Of a stretch of 64,000 bases of DNA, positions 54,307 to 63,110 are shown piece by piece (within the stretch, counting starts at the first letter, position 1; each line of letters opens with the position of its first letter). The translations under genes were made by a program, and so were the position numbers. Where the stretch lies: contig NZ_JAKREW010000009.1 of the NCBI RefSeq assembly GCF_022347545.1, positions 1-64,000 on the forward strand. The letters run 5' to 3'. The stretch comes from Terribium retamae (GTDB lineage Bacteria > Pseudomonadota > Alphaproteobacteria > Rhizobiales > Rhizobiaceae). Below the pieces are notes generated by a model. That model worked only from the letters and a program-made list of their open reading frames with translations. It did not search any database and was not told where the DNA came from.

Positions 54307-54663
54307 ATGAAGGCACTCAGCAACGGCTATCTGTTTTGCCTTTTACTGGCTGCGCTTTCACCGCAGCCGGCGCAGGCATCGGAAAGCGCTAACAATTCAG
54401 GCAATAAAGTCGAGGAACGACAGATGACACAGCACCCCTATGTCGGGATGTGGACGACCGATGATGGCCGGGTCCGTCACGAGCTACTACCCAATGGTCG
54501 CTATGACGAAGCGCGCGGCAGTCGGCAAAGCGCCTATCAGGGCCGTTATGAAGTCACCGGCTCTCACATTGAATACTGGGACGACACCGGCTTCACCGCC
54601 GACGGCGATTTCGTCGACGAAAACACCCTTCACCACGGCGGCATGATCCTGCGCCGCCAATGA
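54307..54663 (+). CDS. Atu4866-like exported protein
   Basis: A 118-residue protein: signal peptide (MKALSNGYLFCLLLAALS, cleavage near QASES, residue 24) followed by a single compact beta domain HPYVGMWTTDDGRVRHELLPNGRYDEARG and AYQGRYEVTGSHIEYWDDTGFTADGDF. That block matches the Agrobacterium Atu4866 protein family (small beta-barrel, function not established). The ribosome site GAAAGGAGATCGAACG fixes ATG 54307. LysR regulator divergent. A perfect palindrome terminator follows 109 bp later. Confidence 0.8.
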   Translation: MKALSNGYLFCLLLAALSPQPAQASESANNSGNKVEERQMTQHPYVGMWTTDDGRVRHELLPNGRYDEARGSRQSAYQGRYEVTGSHIEYWDDTGFTADGDFVDENTLHHGGMILRRQ

Positions 54664-54772
54664 TCAGCGCCGAGCCGCCGCTGACGTCAACCTACGCGAC
54701 CAGCCAGGCCGCCGATATCGTCGTTGGTGAGACCATCGTTCGGCCAACAGCAAGCGCGCACTAAGCAGACGC

Positions 54773-54798
54773 CGCAGGGCCGCCTAGGCGGCCCTGCG
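54773..54798. terminator. Bidirectional terminator (perfect 26-bp palindrome)
   Basis: CGCAGGGCCGCC and GGCGGCCCTGCG are complementary with only two bases (TA) between. It lies between the convergent Atu4866-like and Na/Pi genes. A weak TTGTTG tail follows on the plus strand. Confidence 0.6.
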
Positions 54799-54818
54799 TT
54801 GTTGCTCTGGGAAACTGG

Positions 54819-56555
54819 CTATTCGCCGGGCACTGGCGCGAGATCGCCACCGAATACGCCGCTCTTTTCTTCGCGCTGTTCGCGCTGAGCCTTCGCACGT
54901 GCAATGACCGCTCGGCGGTTGACGGACTTACGTTCGGCATCGATGCGCTTGATCAACAGGTCGGCGCGCTCGACGCTCCCCAGCAACGCCAGCAACGCGC
55001 CGCGTTCGCCAGGAGCGATGCCCTGGCCTGCAATCAAAATCTGTGCCCGAAGCTGTTCGACCTCAGGGAAATTGACATGGCCTGCCGGCATTTGCGGTGC
55101 CTTCACACCGAAATCGGGCAGGATCTCACGAAGGTCGAAATCCAGCTTGTCGAGTGCGGTGTCGACGATCGCCTTGCCTTGCGTTCCAAAGGTCTCGCGG
55201 CGGACACGGCGTGCCACCTGATGGAGTTGCTCGGCGAGCGCCGCGGTGAAGTCCGCTTCTTCGATCAGGCTGGCGACCAGGTCGAGTTGATCCATCGGCA
55301 TATCGGACGAAAGAAGAGCGGCCGAATAGGAGCGGATATCGCGCGACAGGATATCGGTCGCCAGATAGTGCTCGCCCGGATCGTTCGGCGCGCTTTTCTT
55401 GGAACGGGCAATATCGAGGAACAGCGCACCGGCTTTGAGATGACGCTCTGTCTCCTGCTCCACGGCGGGCACTGCCTGGCCGAGATCACCAGAGAAGCGG
55501 CGGTCGAGATACTTCGGCACCGAGAAATCCTCGACGTCGTCTGCCTCGGTATGGCCGATACGCGAGAGCACGCGCTCGAAAACACCAACAAAGGGAAAGA
55601 GCAACAGCGTGTTGAAGACATTGAAGAATGTCGAATACAAGCCGACAGCGACCGGTACCAACGGGAACGTGTCCTTGCCGTCGACGACCACCGGGACGCC
55701 CGGGTCACCACCGAACCATTGCATCGCCCAGCGCAGCACCTCGATGGAAACGAAGAACAGCGGAACAGTAATCAAGACACCGATGATGTTGAACGACATA
55801 TGCGCATAAGCCGCGCGCTTGGCGTTCTTGGAGAGATTGAGCGAAGCCATCCATGAAGTGATCGTGGTGCCGAGATCAGCTCCCAGCGAAAAGGCGACAG
55901 CCGTGGTCCAGTCGAGCACGCCGGCTGCGCCCAGGCCCATAACGATGCCGATAGTGGCCGACGACGAGTGGATCATTGCTGTCACGCCGGCTGCGATCAG
56001 CACGCATTTCAGCAGGTTGAGATAGGAATCGGCCTTGAGCGTCTGCAGCAACTCCATGACTTCGGGCATGTTGCGCAGCGGGCGCAAACCACCGGTCATC
56101 AGGTTCAGCCCATAGAAAATCAGCGCAAATCCCATGCAGGCAAGTGCGATGTTGCGCACTTTCTCGCTTTTGGCGAAGACATAGACCAATGCGAAGATAC
56201 CGCCGAGAATCAGGCCGAGCGGACCGAGCGGCAGGGCAATCAGGCCATTGCCCAGCGTGGTGCCGATATTGGCGCCCATGATGACGCTGATCGCAGGTCT
56301 CAGCGCGACGACGCCGGCATTGACCAGGCCAACCACCATGACGGTCATGGCAGTCGAGGATTGGATCACACCGGTGATCAGTGTGCCGGCGAGCACACCT
56401 TTGATCGGCGTGCCGGCGGCCTTGGCCAGAAAATCGCGCATTTTGTTGACTGAAAGCGCCTGGATGCCGTTGGCCATGAATTCCAGACCGAGCATGAAGA
56501 TGCCCAGACCGCCGATGACGGGAACGAGAATGTCCTTGAAGATGTCGACCTGCAT
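54819..56555 (-). CDS. Na/Pi cotransporter with PhoU-like C-terminal domain
   Basis: A 578-residue sodium:phosphate symporter (PNaS family). The two inverted repeats hold the QSSTA motif (about 65-69) and the HSSSA motif (about 201-205); GANIGTTL and GADLGTTITS are their partners. From about 360 it carries a helical PhoU-like domain (EQETERHLKAGALFLDIAR onward), as in YjbB-type proteins, which respond to phosphate. It follows the PstS-like gene by 48 bp on the same strand and likely shares its Pho-controlled promoter. Confidence 0.88.
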   Translation of the reverse strand: MQVDIFKDILVPVIGGLGIFMLGLEFMANGIQALSVNKMRDFLAKAAGTPIKGVLAGTLITGVIQSSTAMTVMVVGLVNAGVVALRPAISVIMGANIGTTLGNGLIALPLGPLGLILGGIFALVYVFAKSEKVRNIALACMGFALIFYGLNLMTGGLRPLRNMPEVMELLQTLKADSYLNLLKCVLIAAGVTAMIHSSSATIGIVMGLGAAGVLDWTTAVAFSLGADLGTTITSWMASLNLSKNAKRAAYAHMSFNIIGVLITVPLFFVSIEVLRWAMQWFGGDPGVPVVVDGKDTFPLVPVAVGLYSTFFNVFNTLLLFPFVGVFERVLSRIGHTEADDVEDFSVPKYLDRRFSGDLGQAVPAVEQETERHLKAGALFLDIARSKKSAPNDPGEHYLATDILSRDIRSYSAALLSSDMPMDQLDLVASLIEEADFTAALAEQLHQVARRVRRETFGTQGKAIVDTALDKLDFDLREILPDFGVKAPQMPAGHVNFPEVEQLRAQILIAGQGIAPGERGALLALLGSVERADLLIKRIDAERKSVNRRAVIARAKAQREQREEKSGVFGGDLAPVPGE

Positions 56556-56603
56556 GTCGGTATGCCTTCCTGTGTGGACAATGCCGGCGCCTGCGAAGGC
56601 GCT

Positions 56604-57650
56604 CTAGTTGTTCAGGTTCGTAAGGGTCTGCGACCAGTAGCGGTCGACTTGGCCGGCGAGTTCGGACGACACCGGGATGTAACCCAGCGTACGCGCATCC
56701 TTGGCGCCGGCGGCGTAAGCCAGTCTGAAAAGATCAAGGACACGCTCGGTCCGCTCGATGCCTCGATCTTTCGGCACCACCGCATAGGTGATGGCAGCCA
56801 TCGGATAAGCACCGGCGCCAGGCATGTTGGTCGTGTCGGCGAAGAAGTGCCGGGAAGCGTCCCATGCGATATTCGCCAGCCCAGCAGCGAAACTTTCAGG
56901 TGCAGGTGCAACGAAGACGCCCGCTTCGTTCTGCAACTGCACGACTGGCAGGCCAGCGCGCGCCACCTGGCCATGTTCGAGATAGGTGATGCTATCGGTG
57001 GTCGCCGCAACCAAAGCTACCAGATTGCCGGTGCCCTCGGCGCCCTGCCCTACGGCCCAATTGATCAGCGTTGCCGCACCGAATTTCTGCCGCCATTCGG
57101 CACTGGTTTTGGAGAGATAGCTGGAAAAGACGAATGTCGAGCCGGACCCATCCTGACGCCACAGCGCCTTGATGGGGCGATCCGGCAGTTGGATGCCCTG
57201 GTTGAGCGCGACGATCGCTGGATCGGACCAGTTCTTGACCTTGCCGGAAAAGATGTCAGCCAGAACCGGGCCATTCAACCGCAGCTCGCCTGGCTCGACA
57301 CCCGCGACATTGGCCACCACGGCGATGCCGCCCATGACGATCGGAAACTGCGCGACGTTGCGCCTGGCAACTTCTTCCGGCGAAAGCGGCGCGTCGGTCG
57401 CGGCGAAATCAATGTCCGGCTGCGAAAGCCGCATGACGCCGGCCAGCGAGCCGACCGGCTCGTAGTCCACAGTCCAGTCGAGGGTGAAATAATCGCCCCC
57501 GTCGGCGCGCGCGTCCTTGTAGGCCTTACCCCAGGCCGAGATCACCGGCGCAGCGAAGGTCGATCCCGCTCCGCGAATTGGTTCGGCGACGGCCGGCAAG
57601 GCCGACAGCATCGCCAGGCAAAATGTCCATAGCCCTGAAAAATGTCTCAT
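56604..57650 (-). CDS. Phosphate ABC transporter substrate-binding protein (PstS-like)
   Basis: Periplasmic phosphate-binding protein of 348 residues with signal peptide (cleavage near AVA-EP, residue 22). PstS marks are IRGAGSTFAAPVISAWGKAY, FAATDAPLSPEE, LNGPVLADIFSGKVKNWSDPAIVALN and RQDGSGSTFVFSSYLS. No PstCAB genes are nearby; instead a Na/Pi cotransporter follows. A Pho box lies 41 bp upstream of the start. Confidence 0.88.
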   Translation of the reverse strand: MRHFSGLWTFCLAMLSALPAVAEPIRGAGSTFAAPVISAWGKAYKDARADGGDYFTLDWTVDYEPVGSLAGVMRLSQPDIDFAATDAPLSPEEVARRNVAQFPIVMGGIAVVANVAGVEPGELRLNGPVLADIFSGKVKNWSDPAIVALNQGIQLPDRPIKALWRQDGSGSTFVFSSYLSKTSAEWRQKFGAATLINWAVGQGAEGTGNLVALVAATTDSITYLEHGQVARAGLPVVQLQNEAGVFVAPAPESFAAGLANIAWDASRHFFADTTNMPGAGAYPMAAITYAVVPKDRGIERTERVLDLFRLAYAAGAKDARTLGYIPVSSELAGQVDRYWSQTLTNLNN

Positions 57651-57690
57651 GAGCGCCCCCTGCGTCCATAAGAAACGCTAGTGGCCGCCC

Positions 57691-57708
57691 ATAACGTTAA
57701 GATGACAG
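57691..57708 (-). promoter_or_regulatory. Probable Pho box upstream of pstS
   Basis: Read on the minus strand, CTGTCAT-CTTA-ACGTTAT is an 18-bp repeat: the first half equals the PhoB half-site CTGTCAT, the second matches at four of seven positions. It is 41 bp upstream of the pstS-like start, a usual distance. Confidence 0.7.
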
Positions 57709-57783
57709 GCACGCGAAACTTTGCCGAAACAACACGAGCCGCGGCCCTGGCATCAGGCAGCGCTTGCGCGCCGCGGGTTGTGG

Positions 57784-59232
57784 TTATTCGATTGCTGACG
57801 CTGCGCTTGCCGCATCGCCTCGCGCTCGATACGACACGACGATGGCCGCAAGGGTCAGCGTTCCCGCAACCGCGAACGTGACATGCATTCCCACGGTCAC
57901 GCCCCTAACATCCACTGCCGCGCCATCCATAGCACCCGCAAAGCGGGCAAAAACGGCGCCCATGACCGAGGCCCCCGTGATAAGGCCGAGGTTTCGCGAC
58001 AAGCTGAGCATGCCCGAAACAACGCCACGCCGGTCTGGTTCGACATCCGCCATGACGGCTGTGTTGTTCGCTGCTTGGAAAAGCTGATAGCCAGGCGTCA
58101 GGATGGCAATACCCGTGACATATCCTGCGACGCCGAATGTTGCCGGAACAAGTGCGAGGAGGAACGCCCCGGCCGTCATCAGGGTAAGCCCGACAACAAT
58201 CACCCGAGATGCACCGAAGCGGTCGACAATCCGACCAGCCGGAATGCCCGTCAGCGTAGAGATGACCGGACCAACCGACATTGCCATACCGACGAAAGCG
58301 GCATTCAAACCAAGCGCATGGGCAAGGTAGAATGGCCCGACCACGAAAGTGGCCATCATGACCGTTGAAACCAGCGCGTTCATCGCCAGGTTGCCGCGCA
58401 GCGAGGCGTCGCGGAAAACCGAAGCGTGGATCAATGGCGAAGCCGCCTTCGCCTCGACCACCATGAACAGGCCGGCACCGGCAACCACCGCTGCCAGAAG
58501 TGCGATATTCAGCCAGCCCATATGCGTGCCACCGCCAACCGTCGCAGCAAGTGCATAGGCCGCGAGCGTAAGGCTCAACAGCAAAGTGCCGAGACTGTCA
58601 AAGCCGCGAGCCGTTCCGACCGGCTTGGACGCAGGCAAAAAACGATAGGCGAGGAAAAGGTTGAGCGCGCCGAGTGGCACCATCACCAGAAAGATTGCCC
58701 GCCAATTGACCAAAGCCAGCAGGAGGCCACCCAACGACGGGCCTAACGCGGTTCCGATTGCCGACATCGTTCCGAGCAGACCCATTGCACTGCCCGTATT
58801 TTCCTTTGCCACCGTCTCGCGAACAAAAGCCACGCTTAGAGCCATCAACACTGCAGCTCCGAGCCCCTGCAATACGCGGGCGGCGATCAGCAACCACAGC
58901 GAGGGAACCATCCCGCAGAGCGCCGAGGCAACCGTGAACACCGAGATTCCACCAATCAGCACGCGCCGATGTCCCATCAGATCGCCAAGCCGTCCGGCGG
59001 TGACAATCACGATTGTCACCGCGAGGAGATAGGCCAGGACGACCCATTGAACATGCTGGAAAGAGCTGTCGAATGCCTTCGCCAGCGATGGCAGCGCGAC
59101 GTTCGCGATGCTGATGCCAAGCGAGGAAAGCAGCATCGACAACGCAAGGCAGGTCAGTGTCCAGCGCCCTGTAGGCGGAACAGTCGAAATCCGTGCTTTC
59201 GCTGCAATATGTTCGAGTGCGCTCGATTGCAT
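57784..59232 (-). CDS. DHA2-family multidrug MFS exporter
   Basis: A 14-helix drug:H+ antiporter of 482 residues. Features are SLGISIANVALPSLAKAF near helix 1, AGRLGDLMGHRRVLIGG (motif A), ARVLQGLGAAVLMALSVAFVRE and SAIGTALGPSLGGLLLA (motif C). Divergent from a LysR regulator (139 bp), which is a plausible controller. Substrate unknown; related proteins export dyes, antibiotics or aromatic toxins. Confidence 0.88.
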   Translation of the reverse strand: MQSSALEHIAAKARISTVPPTGRWTLTCLALSMLLSSLGISIANVALPSLAKAFDSSFQHVQWVVLAYLLAVTIVIVTAGRLGDLMGHRRVLIGGISVFTVASALCGMVPSLWLLIAARVLQGLGAAVLMALSVAFVRETVAKENTGSAMGLLGTMSAIGTALGPSLGGLLLALVNWRAIFLVMVPLGALNLFLAYRFLPASKPVGTARGFDSLGTLLLSLTLAAYALAATVGGGTHMGWLNIALLAAVVAGAGLFMVVEAKAASPLIHASVFRDASLRGNLAMNALVSTVMMATFVVGPFYLAHALGLNAAFVGMAMSVGPVISTLTGIPAGRIVDRFGASRVIVVGLTLMTAGAFLLALVPATFGVAGYVTGIAILTPGYQLFQAANNTAVMADVEPDRRGVVSGMLSLSRNLGLITGASVMGAVFARFAGAMDGAAVDVRGVTVGMHVTFAVAGTLTLAAIVVSYRARGDAASAASAIE

Positions 59233-59370
59233 CTGGGCTCCGCCTTTGCCGATATGAAATCACGGACGACAGGTAGCGCCGCGCCAGGTGTGGCGGAAGA
59301 TGCATCATTTGCACTTAACTCGTGCATGTAACGCCTCATCAAAATGAAGAAGTTGGGTTATAGTTCGACC

Positions 59371-60300
59371 ATGTCGCACCCCGATCTCAACCTGCTGATC
59401 ACTCTTGACGTGCTGCTTGGCGAAGGCAGCGTCGCCCGCGCTGCCAGGAGGCTGCGGCTCAGCCCCTCGGCGATGAGCCGTGCTCTGGCCCGGCTCCGCG
59501 AAACGACGGGCGACCCACTGCTGGTTCGGGCCGGACGCGGCCTTGTCCCCACTCCACGCGCGCTTGAGCTTCGCGAACGAGTTGGCCGTGTCGTCGAAGA
59601 AGCCCAAGCCATGCTTCGTCCCGCCGAAAAGCTGGACCTGGCGCGGCTGGCCCGGACCTTCACGATGAGAAACTCGGATGGGTTCGTCGAAAACTTCGGC
59701 CCGGCGCTGATTGCCCGCATCGGTGAAGAAGCACCGGGCGTGCGGATGCGTTTCGTGCCCAAGCCGGACAAGGACAGCACACCGCTACGGGACGGCAGCG
59801 TAGATCTGGAAACAGGTGTGATCGGAACAACGACCGGGCCGGAAATCCGGGCGCAGACCCTCTTTCGCGACCGCTTTGTCGGTGTGGTACGCGCTGGGCA
59901 TCCTTTGTGCGAGGGTATCGTCACGCCCGAGCGCTATGCGGCCGGACGACATGTCCTCGTCTCGCGCCGAAATCTCGACAAAGGGCCGATCGACGACGCG
60001 TTGGAAATCCTGGGATTGCAACGGCAAATCGCGACGACTGTCAGTGGCTTTCTGGAGGCGCTCGTCTTTGCGCGAACGGCAGGCCTGATCGCCAGCGTTC
60101 CCGAGCGCTATACAGGGCATCTCAGGGACGGCATGTTCCGGTTTACGATCCCCCTTGCCCTGCCCGAAATTACAATTTCGCTTCTGTGGCATCCACGGCA
60201 CGATGCCGATCCGGCACATCGTTGGCTGCGCAGTTGCGTGCGTGACGTTTGCGCGGAAAAACAAAGGGCCATCGGCGTTGCCGCCGATGGCCCTGATTGA
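59371..60300 (+). CDS. LysR-family regulator divergent from the DHA2 exporter
   Basis: A 309-residue regulator starting MSHPDLNLLITLDVLL, with the winged HTH GSVARAARRLRLSPSAMSRALARLRE (18-43) and a co-inducer domain. The family form 'PDLNLL.TLDVLL.EGSVARAA' is common in rhizobia for exporters' regulators. ATG 59371 is preferred over 59344. A perfect 13-bp hairpin lies within its 3' coding end (60265-60294) and serves the convergent gene. Confidence 0.87.
   Translation: MSHPDLNLLITLDVLLGEGSVARAARRLRLSPSAMSRALARLRETTGDPLLVRAGRGLVPTPRALELRERVGRVVEEAQAMLRPAEKLDLARLARTFTMRNSDGFVENFGPALIARIGEEAPGVRMRFVPKPDKDSTPLRDGSVDLETGVIGTTTGPEIRAQTLFRDRFVGVVRAGHPLCEGIVTPERYAAGRHVLVSRRNLDKGPIDDALEILGLQRQIATTVSGFLEALVFARTAGLIASVPERYTGHLRDGMFRFTIPLALPEITISLLWHPRHDADPAHRWLRSCVRDVCAEKQRAIGVAADGPD
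60265..60294 (-). terminator. Terminator of the L,D-transpeptidase gene, inside the LysR 3' end
   Basis: A 13-bp perfect stem AGGGCCATCGGCG/CGCCGATGGCCCT with a 4-base loop. On the minus strand it is followed by TTGTTTTTCC, a good tail, so it stops transcription coming from the gene ending at 60317. The same bases encode residues near the C-terminus of the LysR protein. Confidence 0.8.
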
Positions 60301-60316
60301 TCGCTCGATCGACTTC

Positions 60317-61570
60317 TTAAAGCGACGAGGTAATCTGCAACTCGTCGACGCCGTCCCGGCGATAGACATCGTCGCGGAACTGCACCACGCCGGGACCGGT
60401 CGACCAGGCCGAGATATAGGTGAAGTAGACGGGCACCGGGTTGGTCACGGGAACAGGCGTGTTGACACCCGACTTGATCGTTTCCTCGAAATGCTGGCGG
60501 CTCCAACCCTGTGTGTCGCGCAGAATCCAGGTGACGAGATCGCGCACATTCTGCACGCGAACGCAGCCCGAGGAATCGAAGCGCATCAGTTTGCCGAACA
60601 GGCTCTGCTGGGGCGTATCGTGCATATAGGTGGCATGCGGGTTCGGGAAATTGATCTTCACCGAAGCCATCGCGTTGATCTTGCCCGGATCCTGGCGGAA
60701 GCGGAACTTGGCTGCATCCTCAGTGTTCCAGTCGATCGTGGTCGGATCGATCTCATTGCCGTCCGGTCCGAGGATGTGGATGTTGTTTTCCGTCAGATAT
60801 TGCGGATTTTTGCGCATCAGCGGGATGATGTCCTTACGGACGATCGATTCCGGCGCATTCCAGTACGGATTGACGATGATCTCGTTGATCTTCGAATTGA
60901 GGATCGGCGTCTGGCGGTCGATCTTCCCGACGATAGCGGTATGGCGCGAAACGACGCGGCCGTTCTCCACGGCCTCGATCTGAGCGGCCGGAATGTTGAC
61001 CATCACATAGCGCTGGCTGAGATCCCCTGACATCGAGCGTAGGCGGACCAGATTGGTTTCGAGCTGACCGAGACGAACCGGTGCCGACACGTTCAATGCC
61101 GCGAAGGTGTATTTGCCGGTAACGCCGTCTGCCGGCAGGCCATGGCGGATCTGGAAGCGTTTGACCGCTGCATCAACATAGGAATCGAACGATTCCGACA
61201 GACCGGCACTCTGCGACAGATCGCCGGACACCATCAGGCGCTTGCGCAGTGGCACAACATCGGGATCGGAAACGCCGAGCTGCAATTTCTTGGTCGCAGG
61301 AACCTCTGGCCAGCCGCCCTGAGCGACGATGTCGCGATACTGGCCGATGGCCTGCTCGGTATAGCTCACGGTCTGCGGGCTGAAGATCGGCAGCGTCGAG
61401 GCGACCTTGCCGCCTTGGCTGGCACGCGCATCGAAGGTATCGTCCCAATTCCCCTGTCCCGCCGCCTTCAAGATTCCGTCGACGGCATCCTGGGCACTGG
61501 CGGTTCCGGCAGCGAAAGCCACGGCGAGCGCGGAAGCTCCGGTAAGAAACAGACGGCGGCTGGTGTTCAT
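60317..61570 (-). CDS. L,D-transpeptidase (YcbB-like)
   Basis: Makes 3-3 cross-links in peptidoglycan or attaches proteins to it. In 417 residues, the Tat-type signal MNTSRRLFLTGASALAVAF comes first (cleavage near ASA-Q, residue 26), then a peptidoglycan-binding fold (about 95-160, VKRFQIRHGLPADGVTGKYT) and the YkuD catalytic domain (about 185-360). The catalytic Cys is C336 in RFDSSGCVRVQNVRDL with H317 in MHDTPQQSL. The MarR-type regulator LdtR follows upstream in the chromosome. This arrangement matches ldtP-ldtR in Liberibacter. Confidence 0.9.
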   Translation of the reverse strand: MNTSRRLFLTGASALAVAFAAGTASAQDAVDGILKAAGQGNWDDTFDARASQGGKVASTLPIFSPQTVSYTEQAIGQYRDIVAQGGWPEVPATKKLQLGVSDPDVVPLRKRLMVSGDLSQSAGLSESFDSYVDAAVKRFQIRHGLPADGVTGKYTFAALNVSAPVRLGQLETNLVRLRSMSGDLSQRYVMVNIPAAQIEAVENGRVVSRHTAIVGKIDRQTPILNSKINEIIVNPYWNAPESIVRKDIIPLMRKNPQYLTENNIHILGPDGNEIDPTTIDWNTEDAAKFRFRQDPGKINAMASVKINFPNPHATYMHDTPQQSLFGKLMRFDSSGCVRVQNVRDLVTWILRDTQGWSRQHFEETIKSGVNTPVPVTNPVPVYFTYISAWSTGPGVVQFRDDVYRRDGVDELQITSSL

Positions 61571-61966
61571 GGGCGTTCCAGACTTGTTCAACAATTCGAC
61601 GATCGGCCGTTGGGCTCTAACTTGCGGCCCGCACTCTATGGTTGCCATCCTTAACATTTAGCCAACCATATCTCGCATCTCGCCGATGGAAAACGCACGA
61701 TCGCGAGAGCAGACCAGTCAGCCAAGCAAGCTGCACCGTCCGGTTTCTCGCTTTCACTGGAATATGGCGGCAATTGGGCGTGAAGCCCGCCCTTTCGAGC
61801 TGCTCCGCACGAAAGAAAGGGCCAGTGCCATTTCGGCACCGGCCCTTTCCGGAGACTTTGGCCCCCTCCTCCCGCTTCATTGGCGCGGTGTAACGTTACT
61901 CCGCCGAAGCGCCGCACAAGAAAGCTCGCCCCGCTTTTGCAGGCCGGGGTTCCCAATGCCAGCCGC
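61571..61966. other. 396-bp gap between L,D-transpeptidase and ldtR
   Basis: Contains the promoter of the transpeptidase gene near its start and the ldtR terminator at 61816-61848. A 10-bp palindrome GTAACGTTAC is at 61890-61899. No frame resembles a protein. No RNA motif seen. Confidence 0.4.
61816..61848 (-). terminator. Terminator of ldtR
   Basis: AAAGGGCC plus GTGCC pair with GGCAC plus GGCCCTTT (one A/C mismatch) around a 5-base loop. On the minus strand the stem ends CCCTTTCTTTC, a weak T-rich tail. Confidence 0.65.
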
Positions 61967-62482
61967 TTACATGCGGTAAGCGATGGTGTCGTTCCAGAAG
62001 CGATCCAGGCGCTGCAGCGCGCGGTTCATCTGCTTGAACTCGTCCTGATTGATGCCGCCGACCTGCTCGATCGAACCGATGTGGCGCTCATAGAGACCGG
62101 CAACAACCTCGGCCACTTCGTTGCCTTTGTCTGTCAGGCTGACGCGGACCGAACGACGGTCGATGCGCGAGCGCTGATGGTTGATGAAACCGAGGTCCAC
62201 GAGCTTCTTCAGATTGTAGGAGACGTTCGAACCCAGATAGTAACCGCGCGAGCGCAGCTCGCCGGCAGTCAGCTCGGCATTACCGATGTTGAACAGCAGC
62301 AGCGCCTGGACAGCATTGATGTCGGAACGGCCATTGCGATCGAACTCATCCTTGATCACATCAAGCAGACGCCGATGAAGACGTTCAACCAGCTGAAGAG
62401 ATTCCATGTAAAGCGTGCGGATGGACTCGCGGCGCTCATCGATAACATTGGCGGTCTTCGCCACAGGACGCGAATTGATCAT
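61967..62482 (-). CDS. ldtR: MarR-family regulator LdtR
   Basis: A 171-residue winged-helix regulator. The characteristic MARR core is DEFDRNGRSDINAVQALLLFNIGNAELTAGELRSRGYYLGSNVSYNLKKLVDLGFI, followed by DRRSVRVSLTDKGNEVAEVV. LdtR of Liberibacter controls its own gene and ldtP, an L,D-transpeptidase gene, which lies next door here. ATG 62482 is behind GAGAGGCAAAG; an in-frame GTG at 62530 has no good ribosome site. Confidence 0.88.
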   Translation of the reverse strand: MINSRPVAKTANVIDERRESIRTLYMESLQLVERLHRRLLDVIKDEFDRNGRSDINAVQALLLFNIGNAELTAGELRSRGYYLGSNVSYNLKKLVDLGFINHQRSRIDRRSVRVSLTDKGNEVAEVVAGLYERHIGSIEQVGGINQDEFKQMNRALQRLDRFWNDTIAYRM

Positions 62483-62687
62483 TGTCTTTGCCTCTCGTTT
62501 GTCGCCCGGTGATTTTTTGTTTTTTGTCACCTTGATCGCGACACTATCGAATACCTATAAAATTCGACTTAAACGCCAGGGCTAACAAGAGCTTACCGGT
62601 AAGAGGTTTCGAGAGAGGGTTAATGAAAACCCCGCCGAGGGGAGAAAATTAACCTAAAGATTTAGCGAATGGCCGAAGGAGCCGAAA

Positions 62688-63110
62688 TCACCCACGTCGG
62701 CGACGTCTCTGGATATGAACGACGAGTCTCAGCGCTATGTAGACCGCAGCCACCGCTGCATGTGTTGCGACGATCGCCCAGCGCTCGCCGAAAAGCTGCG
62801 GATAGCCCGCATACATGATGGTCTCGGTCAGGGCGCAGATGAACCAGATGACTGGCCCCCAAGATGCCAGCATCCACAAGCCGGCGGCCGCAAACGGAAA
62901 AAAGACCGCCAGGGTGGCAGCGGCCAGTTGCCAGTGCACGGGCATCAGGTCGAAGCGCCACAGCGGTCCAGGATAGAAGCCGATCAGCCGGATCCAGTAG
63001 AGAACGCCGAAACCCAGGCAATAGACCGCAACGATACGCTGGAACCATTCGAAAGTCAGTTCCGCCGTCGAAGACTCCAGCACGACGCGGTTTTGCGCGC
63101 CGTCGTTCAC
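62688..63110 (-). CDS. DUF6163-like membrane protein
   Basis: A 140-residue protein with four predicted membrane helices: the block YCLGFGVLYWIRLIGFYPGP, then LAAATLAVFFPFAAAGLWML, VIWFICALTETIMYAGYPQLFG, and THAAVAAVYIALRLVVHI. The C-terminus is a stretch of arginines. This family is common in Rhizobiales with unknown function. The start is a GTG (63108-63110) within the stop of the upstream gene (GTGA overlap), so the two are coupled; the longer ATG-led frame has no homology. Confidence 0.75.
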   Translation of the reverse strand: MNDGAQNRVVLESSTAELTFEWFQRIVAVYCLGFGVLYWIRLIGFYPGPLWRFDLMPVHWQLAAATLAVFFPFAAAGLWMLASWGPVIWFICALTETIMYAGYPQLFGERWAIVATHAAVAAVYIALRLVVHIQRRRRRG

